Program-made: the position numbers and the translations under genes
DNA from: Blastomussa wellsi
Lineage: Eukaryota; Cnidaria; Anthozoa; Scleractinia; Plerogyridae
DNA: 64,000 nt
Reading direction: 5' to 3'
NCBI GenBank assembly: GCA_947652115.1
Contig: OX393570.1
Coordinates: 12,996,573 to 13,060,572 of the forward strand
In this document: piece after piece, positions 35,186-45,978 of the stretch
Layout of the letters: each line of letters opens with the position of its first letter
Numbering within the stretch: position 1 is the stretch's first letter
The notes under the pieces: generated by a model
Told to the model about the DNA's origin: nothing
The model's database searches: none
The model's input: only the letters and a program-made list of their open reading frames with translations

Positions 35186-35596
35186 ATGGTTGGCGGGACT
35201 CTCCTGAACTCATCGGCTTTTATTTGTGGTAATTATCTCGCGAGGGCTTTTGGGGGGCGGTGACAAAGCAGCACAAGAAGAAAAAAATGTGCCATGATAA
35301 AGCTCTCGAGGCGTATCAAGCTGCGTATGCAAAATACACACCTGACTGCACAAAACTTCTCGACTGGATTGCGACGAACACACAAATAAAGGAGGAGGCC
35401 AAGCAGAACTTCACCAACACTGACTACGCCTTCAAACTCTACAACCAGGCGCATCCTGAAGAACGAATGATATCTCCCAAGGGCCCAAGTTCTCTGATTT
35501 CTATCAGCCAAGCGAGCAGCAGAAAAATGGTGAACTTCATGTTGGTGGGCGCCTGGGGTGCTCGCTCTGGGCTACGCAGCTTTCCGGTTCCTTTAA
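35186..35596 (+). pseudogene. Polinton membrane protein before integrase
   Basis: N-terminus 'MVGGTLLNSSAFICGNYLA' (hydrophobic), a charged helical middle ('HDKALEAYQAAYAKYTPDC', 'NFTNTDYAFKLYNQAHPEE'), then 'VNFMLVGAWG' and 'LGYAAFRFL' forming a C-terminal membrane segment. Two frameshifts in homopolymers (G run near 35255, A run near 35285) break it. A viral membrane role is inference from the two hydrophobic ends. Confidence 0.5.
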
Positions 35597-35625
35597 ACTT
35601 TTTAACTCCTTACTTATATAGCGCG

Positions 35626-36516
35626 ATGAATGCCAAACTCGTAAAGATATACTACGGCTCTGGGGGATATTGGAAAGGCATTGCCGCTATCAAAAAATTA
35701 TCCGAAGCCACCAAGGTACCACAAGACACCGCAAAAACGTGGCTGGTCAAGCAAGCCCTCTGGCAGATATACCTGCCCGCTCCGAGGCGCATTCCTCGAC
35801 CAAAATTCGTCGTGTCCACACCCAATGAGGTCCGCCAAGCCCCGTGGGCGCAAAGTTTTCAAATACGTGCTGACCGTTGTCGACGTGGCCAGCCGCTTCA
35901 AAGAGGCCGAACCCTTGATTCTGATGAGGTCGCCCAGGCCTTTCGGAAGATTTACAAGCGTGCGCCTCTCAAATTGCCTCAACTGCTGCAAGTTGACCCC
36001 AGGCGCGAATTCATGGGTGCTGTTACAAAACACATGGAAAATCACAAAACCTATATTCACCTCGACCAGGCCATTGTTGAACGTTTCAACGCACCCTTGC
36101 CGAGCGCTTGTTCAGGCACCAGTACGCCATGGAAATGCAACTCCCTGAGGGCCAGCGGTCCACTGCGTGGGTGAAAAGGCTTCCTGAAGTAGTTTTGGCT
36201 TTAAACAACGAAGTGACAAGCCTTACCGGCAAGAAATCAAAGAAAAAGCTGTTTATGCAAGGCCATCGACATTTTATTCAAGGCCTGTTGGAAAAAGGGA
36301 AAAATCCTCCCCTCTCTTGTCCAAGTTCATTATCTCTACCAACCGGGTGAGCTTGAAGGTGGTGTAAAAAGAGCCACAGATCCAATCTGGTTGTTGAAAG
36401 TTTACAACATTGAAACATCTTTTACCAACCAACCCGTTCTCTACTATTTGCACGATGGGCGTGAAGAGCTGCTGGTTGTCCCTCCAAACACACAGTTACC
36501 CCCCAAGCAACTCTAA
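35626..36516 (+). pseudogene. Polinton retroviral-type integrase
   Basis: Starts 'MNAKLVKIYYGSGGYWKGI', an N-terminal HTH-like part followed by the core. Core pieces: 'TVVDVASRFKEAEPL' (first acidic residue), 'LLQVDPRREFMGAVTKHM' (second, in a D-P-G-R-E-type motif with G changed to R), and 'AIVERFNAPL' (third, E). The C-terminal chromo-like region gives 'YQPGELEGGVKRATDPIW' and 'EELLVVPPNTQLPPKQL'. At least four frame changes are needed. Polinton integrase inserts the element with a 5-6-bp target duplication. Its stop (36514-36516) overlaps the polymerase stop (36513-36515). Confidence 0.85.
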
Positions 36517-36575
36517 CAAAATGCTGACAAATCAACATCTGCCAATAAAGCTTCTATTTGAGCTGCTGACACCCC

Positions 36576-36770
36576 GATCAACTCTGGCATTTCTTTGATT
36601 TCAAAATCTGTCAAAGCATCTAACCCACCGGGCAACTCTGGCATTTCTTTGATTTCAACATCTGTCAAAGCATCTAACCCACCGGGCAACTCTGGCATTT
36701 CTTTGATTTCAACATCTGTCAAAGCATCTAACCTCCTGCCCCCGAGCAACTCTAACATTTCTTTGATTTG
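36576..36770 (-). repeat. 54-bp tandem repeat in the polymerase C-terminus
   Basis: About 3.5 copies of a 54-bp unit encode the 18-residue repeat 'LDALTDVEIKEMPELPGG' in the polymerase frame. The first and last copies are divergent. The repeats keep the frame up to the natural-looking end 'ADVDLSAFC' and the stop. Confidence 0.85.
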
Positions 36771-37297
36771 AACATCTGTATACAAAGGCCTGATGTACCC
36801 AGTTTCATAACTGTATGGATCCCCTATCCAGCATTTTGAATCAAACGCGGACAGCGAAATCTTGTTTACATGCATGCCATAGATCTCATGCCCCTCACTT
36901 CGAAGAATGTTCATTCCGTGCCATAACTGTTTCGCACCTAAAAGCGTTTCCTTGTACTGTTCATGCATTATTTGTTTCTTGACAACACACTTTTTTACGC
37001 CCTTCACTTTTTTGATGTTTTTTCGTCCGCCCTCAGAATCAAGTACATTTTCAGCCTCAGCCACACGCACTCTGCGATCGGCGTTCCGGCACATTCATCT
37101 TTCATCTTGCCCAAGGCCTTTTTGTTGGCGTTTGAGTGTAGTGGATGCTCCTTCGGGTAATCGCTCGTATCATAAAGAAATTTGTTTTTTTCAATGTCTT
37201 TTTGGACGTCATCCGTTTCTATCTTAAGCAGAAGGCTGTCGGTATCTGTGTACAAGAGCTCACACTTTTCATCGTATTGCTTTTTCAGATTGTTGTA

Positions 37298-37875
37298 TCG
37301 GGACCCGATATATATATATGATTATATCCGGACCCAAGCGATCTATCAAAATCACTGATCATTTCACCTGTACCTCAGCCAATGCCATCTACTGTATAAC
37401 TTTTACTCTTTGCAAAGAGTTATACATCGGCGAAACAGGGAGACAACTTGGTGACCAATTCCGAGAACACCTTCGTGATGTAGAGAAAGACGACAAAAAT
37501 GTATCGAAACCGGTCGCGAGACACTTCAATCTCCCAAATCATTCTAAGCAACATATGGCAGTCTGCGGCCTTTCCCTTCACCAAGGAAACACGGAAAGCC
37601 GTAAAACTCTGGAAAAAAAATTTATTTTTCAAATCGGCACTCTTAATCCTCACGGTATCAACAAACGCTTTTCATTCAACTAATTTATTTTGAAGTTTTC
37701 ACGTTACCAGGCACCAGCCAATAGCGAAGCTCCATCTTTCTGTATATAAACAACACACGACGCACAATTCCTTGATTCGCTCCGACTAAGGGCTAACGCT
37801 CGAAAACGTCAGCTCTTGAATCTCTTTATGGTGGCCAATTGACATTATCAACCCAGTTGATAAAACCAAATTATA
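37298..37875 (+). mobile_element. Penelope-like element 3' fragment with GIY-YIG domain
   Basis: A 578-bp insert flanked by TTGTA at 37293-37297 and 37876-37880. The frame 37318-37683 encodes a GIY-YIG endonuclease domain ('YCITFTLCKELYIGETGRQL', 'ARHFNLPNHSKQHM') ending 'HGINKRFSFN', characteristic of the C-terminus of endonuclease-bearing Penelope-like retroelements. It is inserted in the polymerase gene just before motif C. Close copies occur at 46408 and 47062. Confidence 0.85.
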
Positions 37876-40687
37876 TTGTAGAAAAAGTCGTACATCAGGA
37901 TCTTGCTGTTGTCAAGGATTGTCATGCCCGTGTAAACAGGTTTATTCAGCAGCAGCTTGTTTTAATGCATGTGGATCCCCACCATGTCGTTTGTAAACAA
38001 TACATGCCTTGAGTACAAAGGGCTGGCAACCAATTTCCTTATTTTGTCGTTCTCCTTGCTGTGCATGATTTTTATGTCAACACGGTTGTGCAGGTTTTCC
38101 ATGGTTTTGCCGAAAACTGAGTTGTTCATGAGCTTGTAAAAGTTCTTTTCAAAGTCCGTTTTCACATAAAGATCGTGATAGTCACCCAGCGTTTTGCATT
38201 TGAAAGCCTCCCAGACACTCTGCACATGCGCGTACTCTTCGTCCATTATGTGCTCATCATTCAGTTTGCTGTAAAAAATCTGCTTGTCCGGCAGCCTTGT
38301 CTCACTGAATCTCTCCCATGGGTCCATGTACTCGTAAGGGTAAATACCCTTTTTGTAAAGCAGTTCGCTGCCTTCTGAAATGTTTATGTTATTTTTAACG
38401 GTTCTTTTGGGGTTGCGCTTACAAGTGAATCAAGGCTTCCTTGCAGAAAGTTCAAGCTGTCAATGAAATGCTGATTCCCAACTGAAAATGTGATGTACTT
38501 TTCCGTGTTGTTGGCGATGCATTTCACTTCTTTCTGCTGCTGTGACATTGCTTGCATAAGGTGGTGCATGTGGTAACCCCTCAGATTGTGAAATACAACT
38601 GGAATGGGTGCCGTCTTGGGTTTATTCGCAATTTTAAATTGCATGTGTTGTGTGCGGCTCTGCGGAACCTGCCAGTTATGTGGCAATGGTCTTTTACCGC
38701 GTCTCTGAAGTTTTTCTGAAGCAAAGGCTTTTCGCAGCATAAACAGTTTTCCTGATTTTTTGCCGCTTCTTTGTGCTCTTTTTCTGACAATATTTTCAGA
38801 CAAAAAAAATCCACTTTTGACTGTGCAAAGTAAAAAACATTTTTTGTGGCTTTGGCCCAAATATCGGTCCTCTGTTTTGTTCCAAACAGGTAATGAGTCC
38901 AAGAATTCATCCTTTATAAGACTTTTGTTGCAAATGTGGCAGTCAGCTGCTTCATTAAATTTTTCCCAGTCTTCTGCAGACATTACAATCGGCTTGGGTT
39001 CGGCCAAGCTTTCTCTTATTAAATCCTCCTCCTGCAGAATGTCACTTAGAAATGTTCCCAGAGCATTTTCACCCCGTAAACTTTTGACCCTTAGACTGAG
39101 CCGTCACTTCTCACAACCAGGTACGAAAAGTCGCATGCCTCGTGCCATTCGGTCTTCTCCGTGTAGCTTTTTGGCTTGCTCTCTGGCCTGCGTTCGCAGC
39201 CAGGAATCTTTCTGACCAATGCCTCAAAGTTCGCATTATCACGCACGGCATCTTTATCTGTTTGTGATGATTTTGGAAAGAAAAGGTGTTTTCCCCTCTT
39301 CTGGCATCTCAATCCTTGTTGGCCTTCCGTTTACCCCACTGCAGTATTCTTTGTGTTTCTCAAGCAAGTCCAATCTTAAGAAACCTGTCACACACAACAT
39401 GCAATAGTGTTTTGCATTGCAGTTTTTGGTCTCATCAAACAGCAAAGTGTTCACCTGTTTTACATAACAATAATGCTGTATTTCCCCCGACTCTATTAGC
39501 ATCAGGCTTATCTGCTCCACATTCGCTTCTTTTCTGCTTAACCTGTGTATTATCACACAGTTGTTTTCGCAGCCAAAGACATTTATTGCAAGGCAATAAG
39601 CTTTTGTTTGTTATTGTAAGCAGCTTCTATTGTTTTCAAGACAAAGTCATTGTTTCAATTGTTGAGTCTTTTCTTTAGGGCTAGGGTATCAAACCAATCA
39701 CATTATATGTTAGGAAAGCTGCTACATCGCCCTGCTTTACCGGTGTTGGGAAATCTATGCCTTGGTAGTTGATACCATCGTTAACCGGATAGCTGCTTTG
39801 TCTTCTTTGGTTCTTATTAATCGGTGCAGGAAATAAAGAAGCTCTGAGTGCCCACTTCAAACATAAATTGTCCCTGTTTTATGATTGCTTTCTTGTTTGC
39901 CAGTTTGGCTGGAAGAGGCAAATAAGTTCCTCTGCGCAGTGGCTGATAGCGTGCGACATTCATGTACGCAACTATCATTCTTTCAAGAACCCATCCTCAT
40001 CCAGCCGCTGACCAGGCCTCAATTTCTCCCTTCATTCTTTCAATAAATCTGTCAAACTCTATTTTCATTTGGCACTCATCATCATGTCGTTCGAAAACGC
40101 ACGGTTCTTTTTCTCGAAAATAATTTTGCATGGTTTGTCTTTTATCGTTTCTTATAATTGAAAACTCTGCTTTAAGCTCAAAACTTAGTTTCACGCTATT
40201 TAACTCTTTGATTTCTCTTTCAACCACATTAGTAAACTTTACTTTGTTTTGTCTTGCAAACGCAAGAAGGTCGTTATTGTTTACGTTTTCTGCAGATACA
40301 ACCATTTTCCATACGCGAAGCCACTCCCGAAAATAATTTCGGTGGGCTAATATGAATTGGTCATCTATTTCGACCACTTTTCTGTTTTCCTGCTCCGCAA
40401 TCTGGCCGTAAAACATTTGCAACACTTCGGATGAAAACCTTGCTGCTGCCATTTTGGCGTATATATAACCCCTAATTTCAGAACGACCATGATTCAGTCT
40501 GATTTTTTTCATGGGCGCTTCAGAATTTTCATGGGCGCTTTGTAATTTCAGGGGCGCTTTGCAATGTCTAAAAAAGTCAGTTATGTCATTTCTATTTATC
40601 CACTGTGTCCCTACCTGTGATGCAATGTATATTTCTGACCCACCGCGTATAAATTCACTGAAATCACGTCTTTTGTACAACTTGAAA

Positions 40688-40840
40688 ATGGAACAAAACC
40701 AAAGCAGAAGTCGTGTTTACCAGTTCTTGTGTCTCTTGCCACCGGAACACACTCGTCCAGTTCACAAGCTCACATTTGTCTGGCGCGCCGTTATCCTAAA
40801 TAAAATGTTTTCAGTCTTCACACTTGTGTGTTGTGGTTGA
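40688..40840 (+). CDS. Conserved 50-aa ORF in right TIR
   Basis: Same length and sense as the ORF in the left TIR (23486-23638): 'MEQNQSRSRVYQFLCLLPPE' to 'FTLVCCG'. Differences are substitutions only, with no frameshift. It reads outward, toward the element tip and away from the polymerase gene. Function unknown. Confidence 0.45.
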   Translation: MEQNQSRSRVYQFLCLLPPEHTRPVHKLTFVWRAVILNKMFSVFTLVCCG

Positions 40841-41178
40841 TTATTGCAGCGCGGTCACGCGCAACTGAACCCTTCGCATGACGTCAATGCTTCGAAATTA
40901 AAACAATACTGCTTGACCCGCATGCCCACCCGTTTTGTTTCATGCTGTTGCGGGCCAATTGCTTGGTTGTCAAAATCCACTAATTTCTCCTGCCATTCCA
41001 TTTTTTTCTTCCAACATTCATTAATTGGCCATTGTTTTGTCAGCCAACAGCCTTTTGGGAAAGAAGAACAATTGGCAGCTAAATGCTATAACACACAGAA
41101 GGAATGCTGGTTCTGCGACAGATTTGCCAACGGAGCCGAGTTTGGTGCAAAAATGGCTTCCAGCGATAAGGAAACAAA

Positions 41179-41362
41179 TAGGCCATTTCCGAGTTCCCAT
41201 TTTCCTCAATTTCAAAACGAGTCTAAGTGCGAAACTATTCATATGAAAATAAGCTTATTTTGCATGAGAATGAAGATGTGGGTAAAACACATTTTCATAT
41301 GAATGGTTTCGCACTTAGACTCGTTTTGGCGCTGAGGCAAAAGAGAACTCGGAAATGGCCTA
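41179..41362. mobile_element. 184-bp fold-back in the right TIR
   Basis: A nearly perfect palindrome, TAGGCCATTTCCGAGTTC ... GAACTCGGAAATGGCCTA, with the inner match CGAGTCTAAGTGCGAAAC / GTTTCGCACTTAGACTCG. The left TIR lacks it, so it was inserted after the element formed, in the loop of the terminal hairpin. Confidence 0.75.
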
Positions 41363-41521
41363 TTGCATGGCAAATCTGTTTCCTTATCGCTGGAAACTGT
41401 TTTTGCACTAAACTCGGCTCCATTGGCAAATCTGTCACAGAACTATCATCCCTTCTTGTGTGTGCTAGTTACTAGTTGGATACATCTAACATTGAACCTT
41501 GTGTGTTTTCTTTCCTCCAAG

Positions 41522-41613
41522 ATATGGTGAGAACAGAGAAGAACAATGTGCATGAGTCTAAGTCCAGTGGACAGTATTCCTATCCTGAGTGGAGTAAGGA
41601 AGTCATCCCTCCA
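41522..41613 (+). CDS. Host gene exon b
   Basis: A 92-bp exon with acceptor TTTCTTTCCTCCAAG and donor GTGAGTGG. With the one-base carry-over from exon a it reads D-M-V-R... and includes 'SGQYSYPEWSKEVIPP', ending in phase 0. It lies 58 bp beyond the right end of Polinton A. Part of the same C2-like protein as exons a, c and d. Confidence 0.7.
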
Positions 41614-42474
41614 GTGAGTGGGAAGTTTGGTGCACTTAGAAAGTATTAGTGGTTTTAAACATAGCATAATTATGTGTCTTGTTAAAATACAGTTCATTAC
41701 TTTTTTTCACTTTCCAGCCCAGGCTAGGGAACAATTTTGTTAATAAATTATTATTTATCCATCTCTTAGCTAATCCTCCACAGCTATTTCCTATTTAAAC
41801 TGCAGTGTGTGTGTGTTGTAAGTTAAATTGTTTTCATGTTAAAATACATGTATATGTCTAACTAAGATAAATCTGCCTCAACCATAAAAGAACACTTTAA
41901 CATTTGTGACCCTCCACAGGACTTTGATGCAAAAGGTGAAAGCATGCTCACAACATGCTTCCACTTGGAAACAAAAGAAACCCTTTTAGCACACTTAAGG
42001 TGTGCTACGAAGTCTACCTCATTAGCCATTTCCTTTGTTTTTGCAACATGCTAAGCACAATGTGCATGTGATATCAAACAGTGAAGCGTGATACATCGAA
42101 CAGTGAAGTGTGCCAAGTGTGGAAAACAGAAGCTGCATGTTAGCAACAAACACAAAGTGCATTACGCTACAAGGTAACGCTGAACACACATTAACATTCC
42201 ATAAAAGTTTTCTATTCCTTAAACTCTCTCAAGTGGTGTATTAAGATTCTTCTGTCCTCTAAACAAACAGTAAAAGATTGGATGAAGGATAATCATTTAT
42301 TGTTACAACTGTCGAGTCAAGTCAACTGCATGTAAAATAGCCACGTAGTGAAGACTGGAGTGCATAAAAAGAACTACGTAGACTAATGGTTTATTATGTC
42401 ATTGAACAAAGGTATTTTACTTATATGTGACCTTCCATAGGAAAACACGTCTTATCGAAAATACCGTTTTTGGG

Positions 42475-42735
42475 GCGTTTGAAACGCCTCACAAACGGAG
42501 TTTGACAGCGTTTGAAACGCCTCTCAAACTCTTTTCAAACGTTTTGCAAACTCCTTACAAACGCTTGCAAATCGTTTCAAACGCTTTTCAAACCCTTCGC
42601 AAACGCCTCGCAAACGGTTTGCAAAGCGTTTCAAACGCTTCTCAAACCCTTTTCAAACGGTTCTCAAACGCTTCGCAAACGCTTTGCAAAACCCTTTGCA
42701 AACGGTTTGTAAACCCTTTGCAAACGCTTCTCACA
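42475..42735 (+). repeat. CAAACG-based degenerate tandem array
   Basis: About 20 units of 12-14 bp built on CAAACGCTT / CAAACCCTT with variable linkers, some reading GTTTGAAACGCC in the opposite sense. The spacing and strand vary, so it is an unstable satellite-like block near the left end of the DNA transposon, not a CRISPR array. Confidence 0.75.
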
Positions 42736-43485
42736 CGCCATTTCAAATCCTTTCGAGAGCCGACGGTCAAACCTGCATGGAATAAAACGCGCCTAGCAAT
42801 GATTAATACTTTACGGTCGGCAATGAACTGTTCTTTCAACATGGGTAGAAAAATCAAAAAAGTTAAGCTTATAAAATAAAAGTTATTCAGTACGACGGGA
42901 AAGTTATTTAATGTATTTAAAACGCACGAGCGCGCGATGTCAGTGGGTCACCTTTGTTTACGTCTCATTTTGATATTAGCTGATCTCGCATGATTCGACG
43001 TGAATGAAAACTTTTCGTCGCTCAGACAAGCAAATGTTCACCGCAGTTTATTCGCAGGCACAAAGAGAAAAGTTAAAAATGACTTTAAAAAAATCTTACA
43101 TCTTAAAATTATATTATTCGAACATGTTTCGAGATTTTGATCCAAACATAGCGCGGCGAACACAAAAACAACCGACAAGCGGAAATTTGCATAATAGCTC
43201 GACGGCCATGATTGTTTACGCTTGACAGATTTCGCGAATGAACCTTGTCACGAATTCGCTACAAACGGCTGTTATTTATTTAATGCAGTACTAAAATATG
43301 TTTACAAATTCCCAAAGAGGCCTATGCCTGCCGAAAATTATTGTCGAAAGTACAGCCGCAGAAATGTTCACCAAGAATTTTTATTTCGACGTTCATTGCT
43401 TCGAACTACCGGAAATGTATGATTGACATCATGTTGTCATTCATGTTGAGTTGCAAATAGCTCCAAATTCTCTCACTTAGACGCA

Positions 43486-45480
43486 TCAAGGTTTTGGTGC
43501 GACTAGATTCGCAGAATCTGATTTACAAAACTGTCTAATTTCCTTATACAGATAATTCTTCCTTTCTAAATCCAGGCCTACTGGTTTTATGACAGGAGGA
43601 AGCGTATAAGGTGGAAGTTTTGTTTGATCTTTTAGTAAGTCAAACTCCACTTCTTCAGAGTCAGCATAACGCTTACAGTAAACCCGCCCGGGCGCGTCTT
43701 TACTGAAGCAAAAATGATGATAGCCCTTTACTCCTGGCAATTTCTTGAAAAAGGGATCAAAAAAACTTGCCCAGTCGTAAGTAGGAACTATAACTGAACC
43801 GTCATGCAGCCCACAAAGTTGTGTGACATTCACGCCTGTGACAGTCGAGTTGTCGATCGCACGGGCCAACTCGAATAGGTCCGAAATAAATGTTTTTCGG
43901 ACCGCCTGCTTAGCCAAGCCAAAACACCAGTCTGGGGAGAACTTAGTGTGGCCAGCAACCAGAAATGAATACAGAATGTTCCAGTGCAAACCAACAATTG
44001 TTCTCCAGGCATAGTACCATAGAAAATAATTGTTTTTATTTTGACCAGAGCAGTTGTCCGCGTGAATGAAGGCATCTGTTTCGCCAAGCCCAAATTTCTC
44101 AAAATAGTAATGAACCAAGCTGATAGTACTGTTGGCTCCCTTACCTGTGAGAACTGACTCATCAACTAAGAAATTTACTTGACGAGGAATCGCTTCGCAA
44201 CAGACACCGAAAATAGCACATTTCCGTGGTGTTTTGAAATAAATTGGTCCCGGCTGTAAGGGATTACTTGGATAGTGGACTTGTTGTGCATAATCGTACG
44301 AATAATGCATCTTGCCCTTCAAAGAACAAGCAGGGTTGTTCTTTGGAACGATCCCATTGTTTGCAGCCAGAACCTGATGTGCGGTAGGCTCTACGGCTTT
44401 TACAGTAGATCTGTAAAAGCTTCGCTCACTACTTGACCTAAACAAATGTTCTTCCTGAGCGCGTACGACTGCTGATTTCGCGTGTTCAGGAAGATTTGCT
44501 GATCGAACAATTTGAGTGTTATTATGTTGACAAGTGAAACATAAATCACTCATTGGCCGCATGATAACTACATGTGGAGTGAGCTGATTCCAAAGTTCCA
44601 CGAACTTTGAGTAACCTATAGGTGTTTGGCTTTGTGCCTCCATTGCAGTTGAATAAACACGCCAAACAGAAGCTTTTGACATGTGAGAAGGCAAAAGTCG
44701 CACATCCGTACGCTTGAAGCCAGGAACCCGGCCAGGCAAAACAAGCGCATGTTCTTCAGCATAGTTGCTGATGAATGTTGAAACTTGTTTAGTAGCCTCA
44801 AAAGAGCAGGTCTTTTTAGGCAGCCTACCTTTGTTTCCGTGAACACGTAAAGTAAGGCCAAAGGCCCTATAATGTTCACATAGATTCGCATAGCGCTCCC
44901 TGCCAACTGCATGCAAAAACAAATACGTGTTTTTACAGATTTGGCGACCCTTGAAATAAAAGTTACAAGCAGACCGCTTTCGCTTCCTGCCTTTAACTTC
45001 GTCGCTACGCAAGTGGCAATGTAAATGAGAGAGAACAATTAAATCTAATTCTTCTTTACTCAACTGTAAACAGTTTGCACGGCTTTCGAGAACATCGCTG
45101 ACAGAGAGTTCTGAACTGCAATGTTGCATCTTCGGCCCAAACTGACAACCGCATCCGTTACTCAGAAAGTTTCTGATGGTCTGTAGCTCATCGCTGTCAC
45201 TGTCTCTGAGATCAAAGCAATTGTCTCCCGATGAGCAATCATCTTGGTCTACAGAAGAAGTGTCATGCTCTGAACGAGTGCTATCAGAATCTGACGAATA
45301 AGAATCGACATCGTAGTCATCTTGACTTTGCACTTCAGTTGAAGTTGTCCAATTGAAGTACTCGTCAACTACCGCATTCAGATCAGCTTGAATAGACTCC
45401 TGATTCGCTAGTATACAGGTGTCTAGACCCACTGAGTCCATGGCTTCTAAAAAAGCCGTTTTATAATAAAATAACAACAA
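43486..45480 (-). CDS. Putative transposase, 664 aa, intact
   Basis: An intact single frame; Met at 45441 ('MDSVGLDTC') is a likely alternative start. Acidic Ser/Asp-rich N-terminus (residues ~45-100), a basic DNA-binding-like part ('GRKRKRSACNFYFKGRQIC'), 'HMSKASVWRVYSTAM' and a Cys pair 'DLCFTCQHNN'. The likely catalytic region has 'MHYSYDYAQQVHYP', 'FIHADNCSGQNKNNYF' and 'GHTKFSPDWCFGL', acidic residues spaced as in RNase-H-fold transposases. It resembles widespread cnidarian proteins with a DUF7869-like core. It is the only long gene within clear terminal inverted repeats. Transposase function is inferred. Confidence 0.7.
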   Translation of the reverse strand: MLLFYYKTAFLEAMDSVGLDTCILANQESIQADLNAVVDEYFNWTTSTEVQSQDDYDVDSYSSDSDSTRSEHDTSSVDQDDCSSGDNCFDLRDSDSDELQTIRNFLSNGCGCQFGPKMQHCSSELSVSDVLESRANCLQLSKEELDLIVLSHLHCHLRSDEVKGRKRKRSACNFYFKGRQICKNTYLFLHAVGRERYANLCEHYRAFGLTLRVHGNKGRLPKKTCSFEATKQVSTFISNYAEEHALVLPGRVPGFKRTDVRLLPSHMSKASVWRVYSTAMEAQSQTPIGYSKFVELWNQLTPHVVIMRPMSDLCFTCQHNNTQIVRSANLPEHAKSAVVRAQEEHLFRSSSERSFYRSTVKAVEPTAHQVLAANNGIVPKNNPACSLKGKMHYSYDYAQQVHYPSNPLQPGPIYFKTPRKCAIFGVCCEAIPRQVNFLVDESVLTGKGANSTISLVHYYFEKFGLGETDAFIHADNCSGQNKNNYFLWYYAWRTIVGLHWNILYSFLVAGHTKFSPDWCFGLAKQAVRKTFISDLFELARAIDNSTVTGVNVTQLCGLHDGSVIVPTYDWASFFDPFFKKLPGVKGYHHFCFSKDAPGRVYCKRYADSEEVEFDLLKDQTKLPPYTLPPVIKPVGLDLERKNYLYKEIRQFCKSDSANLVAPKP

Positions 45481-45978
45481 GCATAAAATTTCTCTAACCT
45501 GATTTAAATCCGCCGCCGGGAGAGATCCAGAAGAAAGGGTAATTTTATTTTTTCTTTCCTATTTATAGCCACGCCGACTAATGAGAATCAAAAGTAATTA
45601 AATTTAGGATCGAAAGTAACCAATAACAAAGGAGTTGATAAGACCTCCTGTTTCCTCACGGGTCCGCCGCCCGGCGGTACTCGGCAAGGCGGAATAAAAC
45701 TCTTGCATATAAAATGAAGCGCAAGCACAAAAATTCACGCGCGTAAACAGGAAAAAAAAAAAGAAAAACAACAATGAGGATCAAAACGTTCTGATTGTTT
45801 GTGACTGAATGTTTAAAGATGTTTCACGGATTCTTGTGCTTGCGATGATGTGTAGAAAAGTAAACCAGACAATGAATTAACGAATCACGAGTCTTTAATA
45901 AAAAACAGTTACATTTTCAACCATGGGAATCGACTGATATGACAATTAGTTAACAAACGAGTTTTTATTGAAATAAGG

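Larger units (their letters stand above)
36513..40452 (-). pseudogene. Protein-primed DNA polymerase B of Polinton A
   Basis: The gene begins inside the right TIR with 'MAAARFSSEVLQMFYG', then an N-terminal region ('YFREKEPCVFERHDDE', 'GEIEAWS'). 38384-39007 has an HNH-like Cys/His block ('KDHCHITGRFRRAAHNTCN') and exonuclease motif 'IPVVFHNLRGYHMHHLMQ'. 37962-38327 has palm motif B 'EKNFYKLMNNSVFGKTMEN' but motif A is deleted. 37004-37255 has motif C 'YTDTDSLLLKIETDD'. 36513-37094 has 'VKKQIMHEQYK' and a repeat-rich tail. Many frameshifts, the deletion and a Penelope-like insertion make it dead. Confidence 0.85.
23067..41463. mobile_element. Polinton/Maverick A (18.4 kb)
   Basis: A complete but dead Polinton. 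It has long terminal inverted repeats (about 0.95-1.05 kb), ends ACACACAGAAGGGATGATGG (left) and ACACACAAGAAGGGATGATA (right, read inward), and the direct repeat GCTAG (or TGCTAG) at 23062-23066 and 41464-41468. It encodes protein-primed DNA polymerase B, retroviral-type integrase, packaging ATPase, a double-jelly-roll capsid candidate and a penton-like protein, the defining Polinton/adintovirus set. It sits in an intron of the host gene and carries an L1-like LINE and a Penelope-like fragment. Confidence 0.9.
40405..41463 (-). repeat. Polinton A right terminal inverted repeat
   Basis: Inverted copy of 23067-24005. It extends from the tip (41463) to the first ~16 codons of the polymerase gene. 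The outer part is palindromic and longer than on the left because a fold-back of 184 bp (41179-41362) sits in the hairpin loop. Confidence 0.85.

Noticed and set aside
42475..42735. Possible CRISPR-like array
   Set aside because: Unit length, spacing and strand vary, there are no constant repeats with unique spacers, and the context is eukaryotic.
43004..43422. Two short plus-strand ORFs beside the transposase
   Set aside because: Low-complexity Lys/Arg-rich frames without motif, probably chance.
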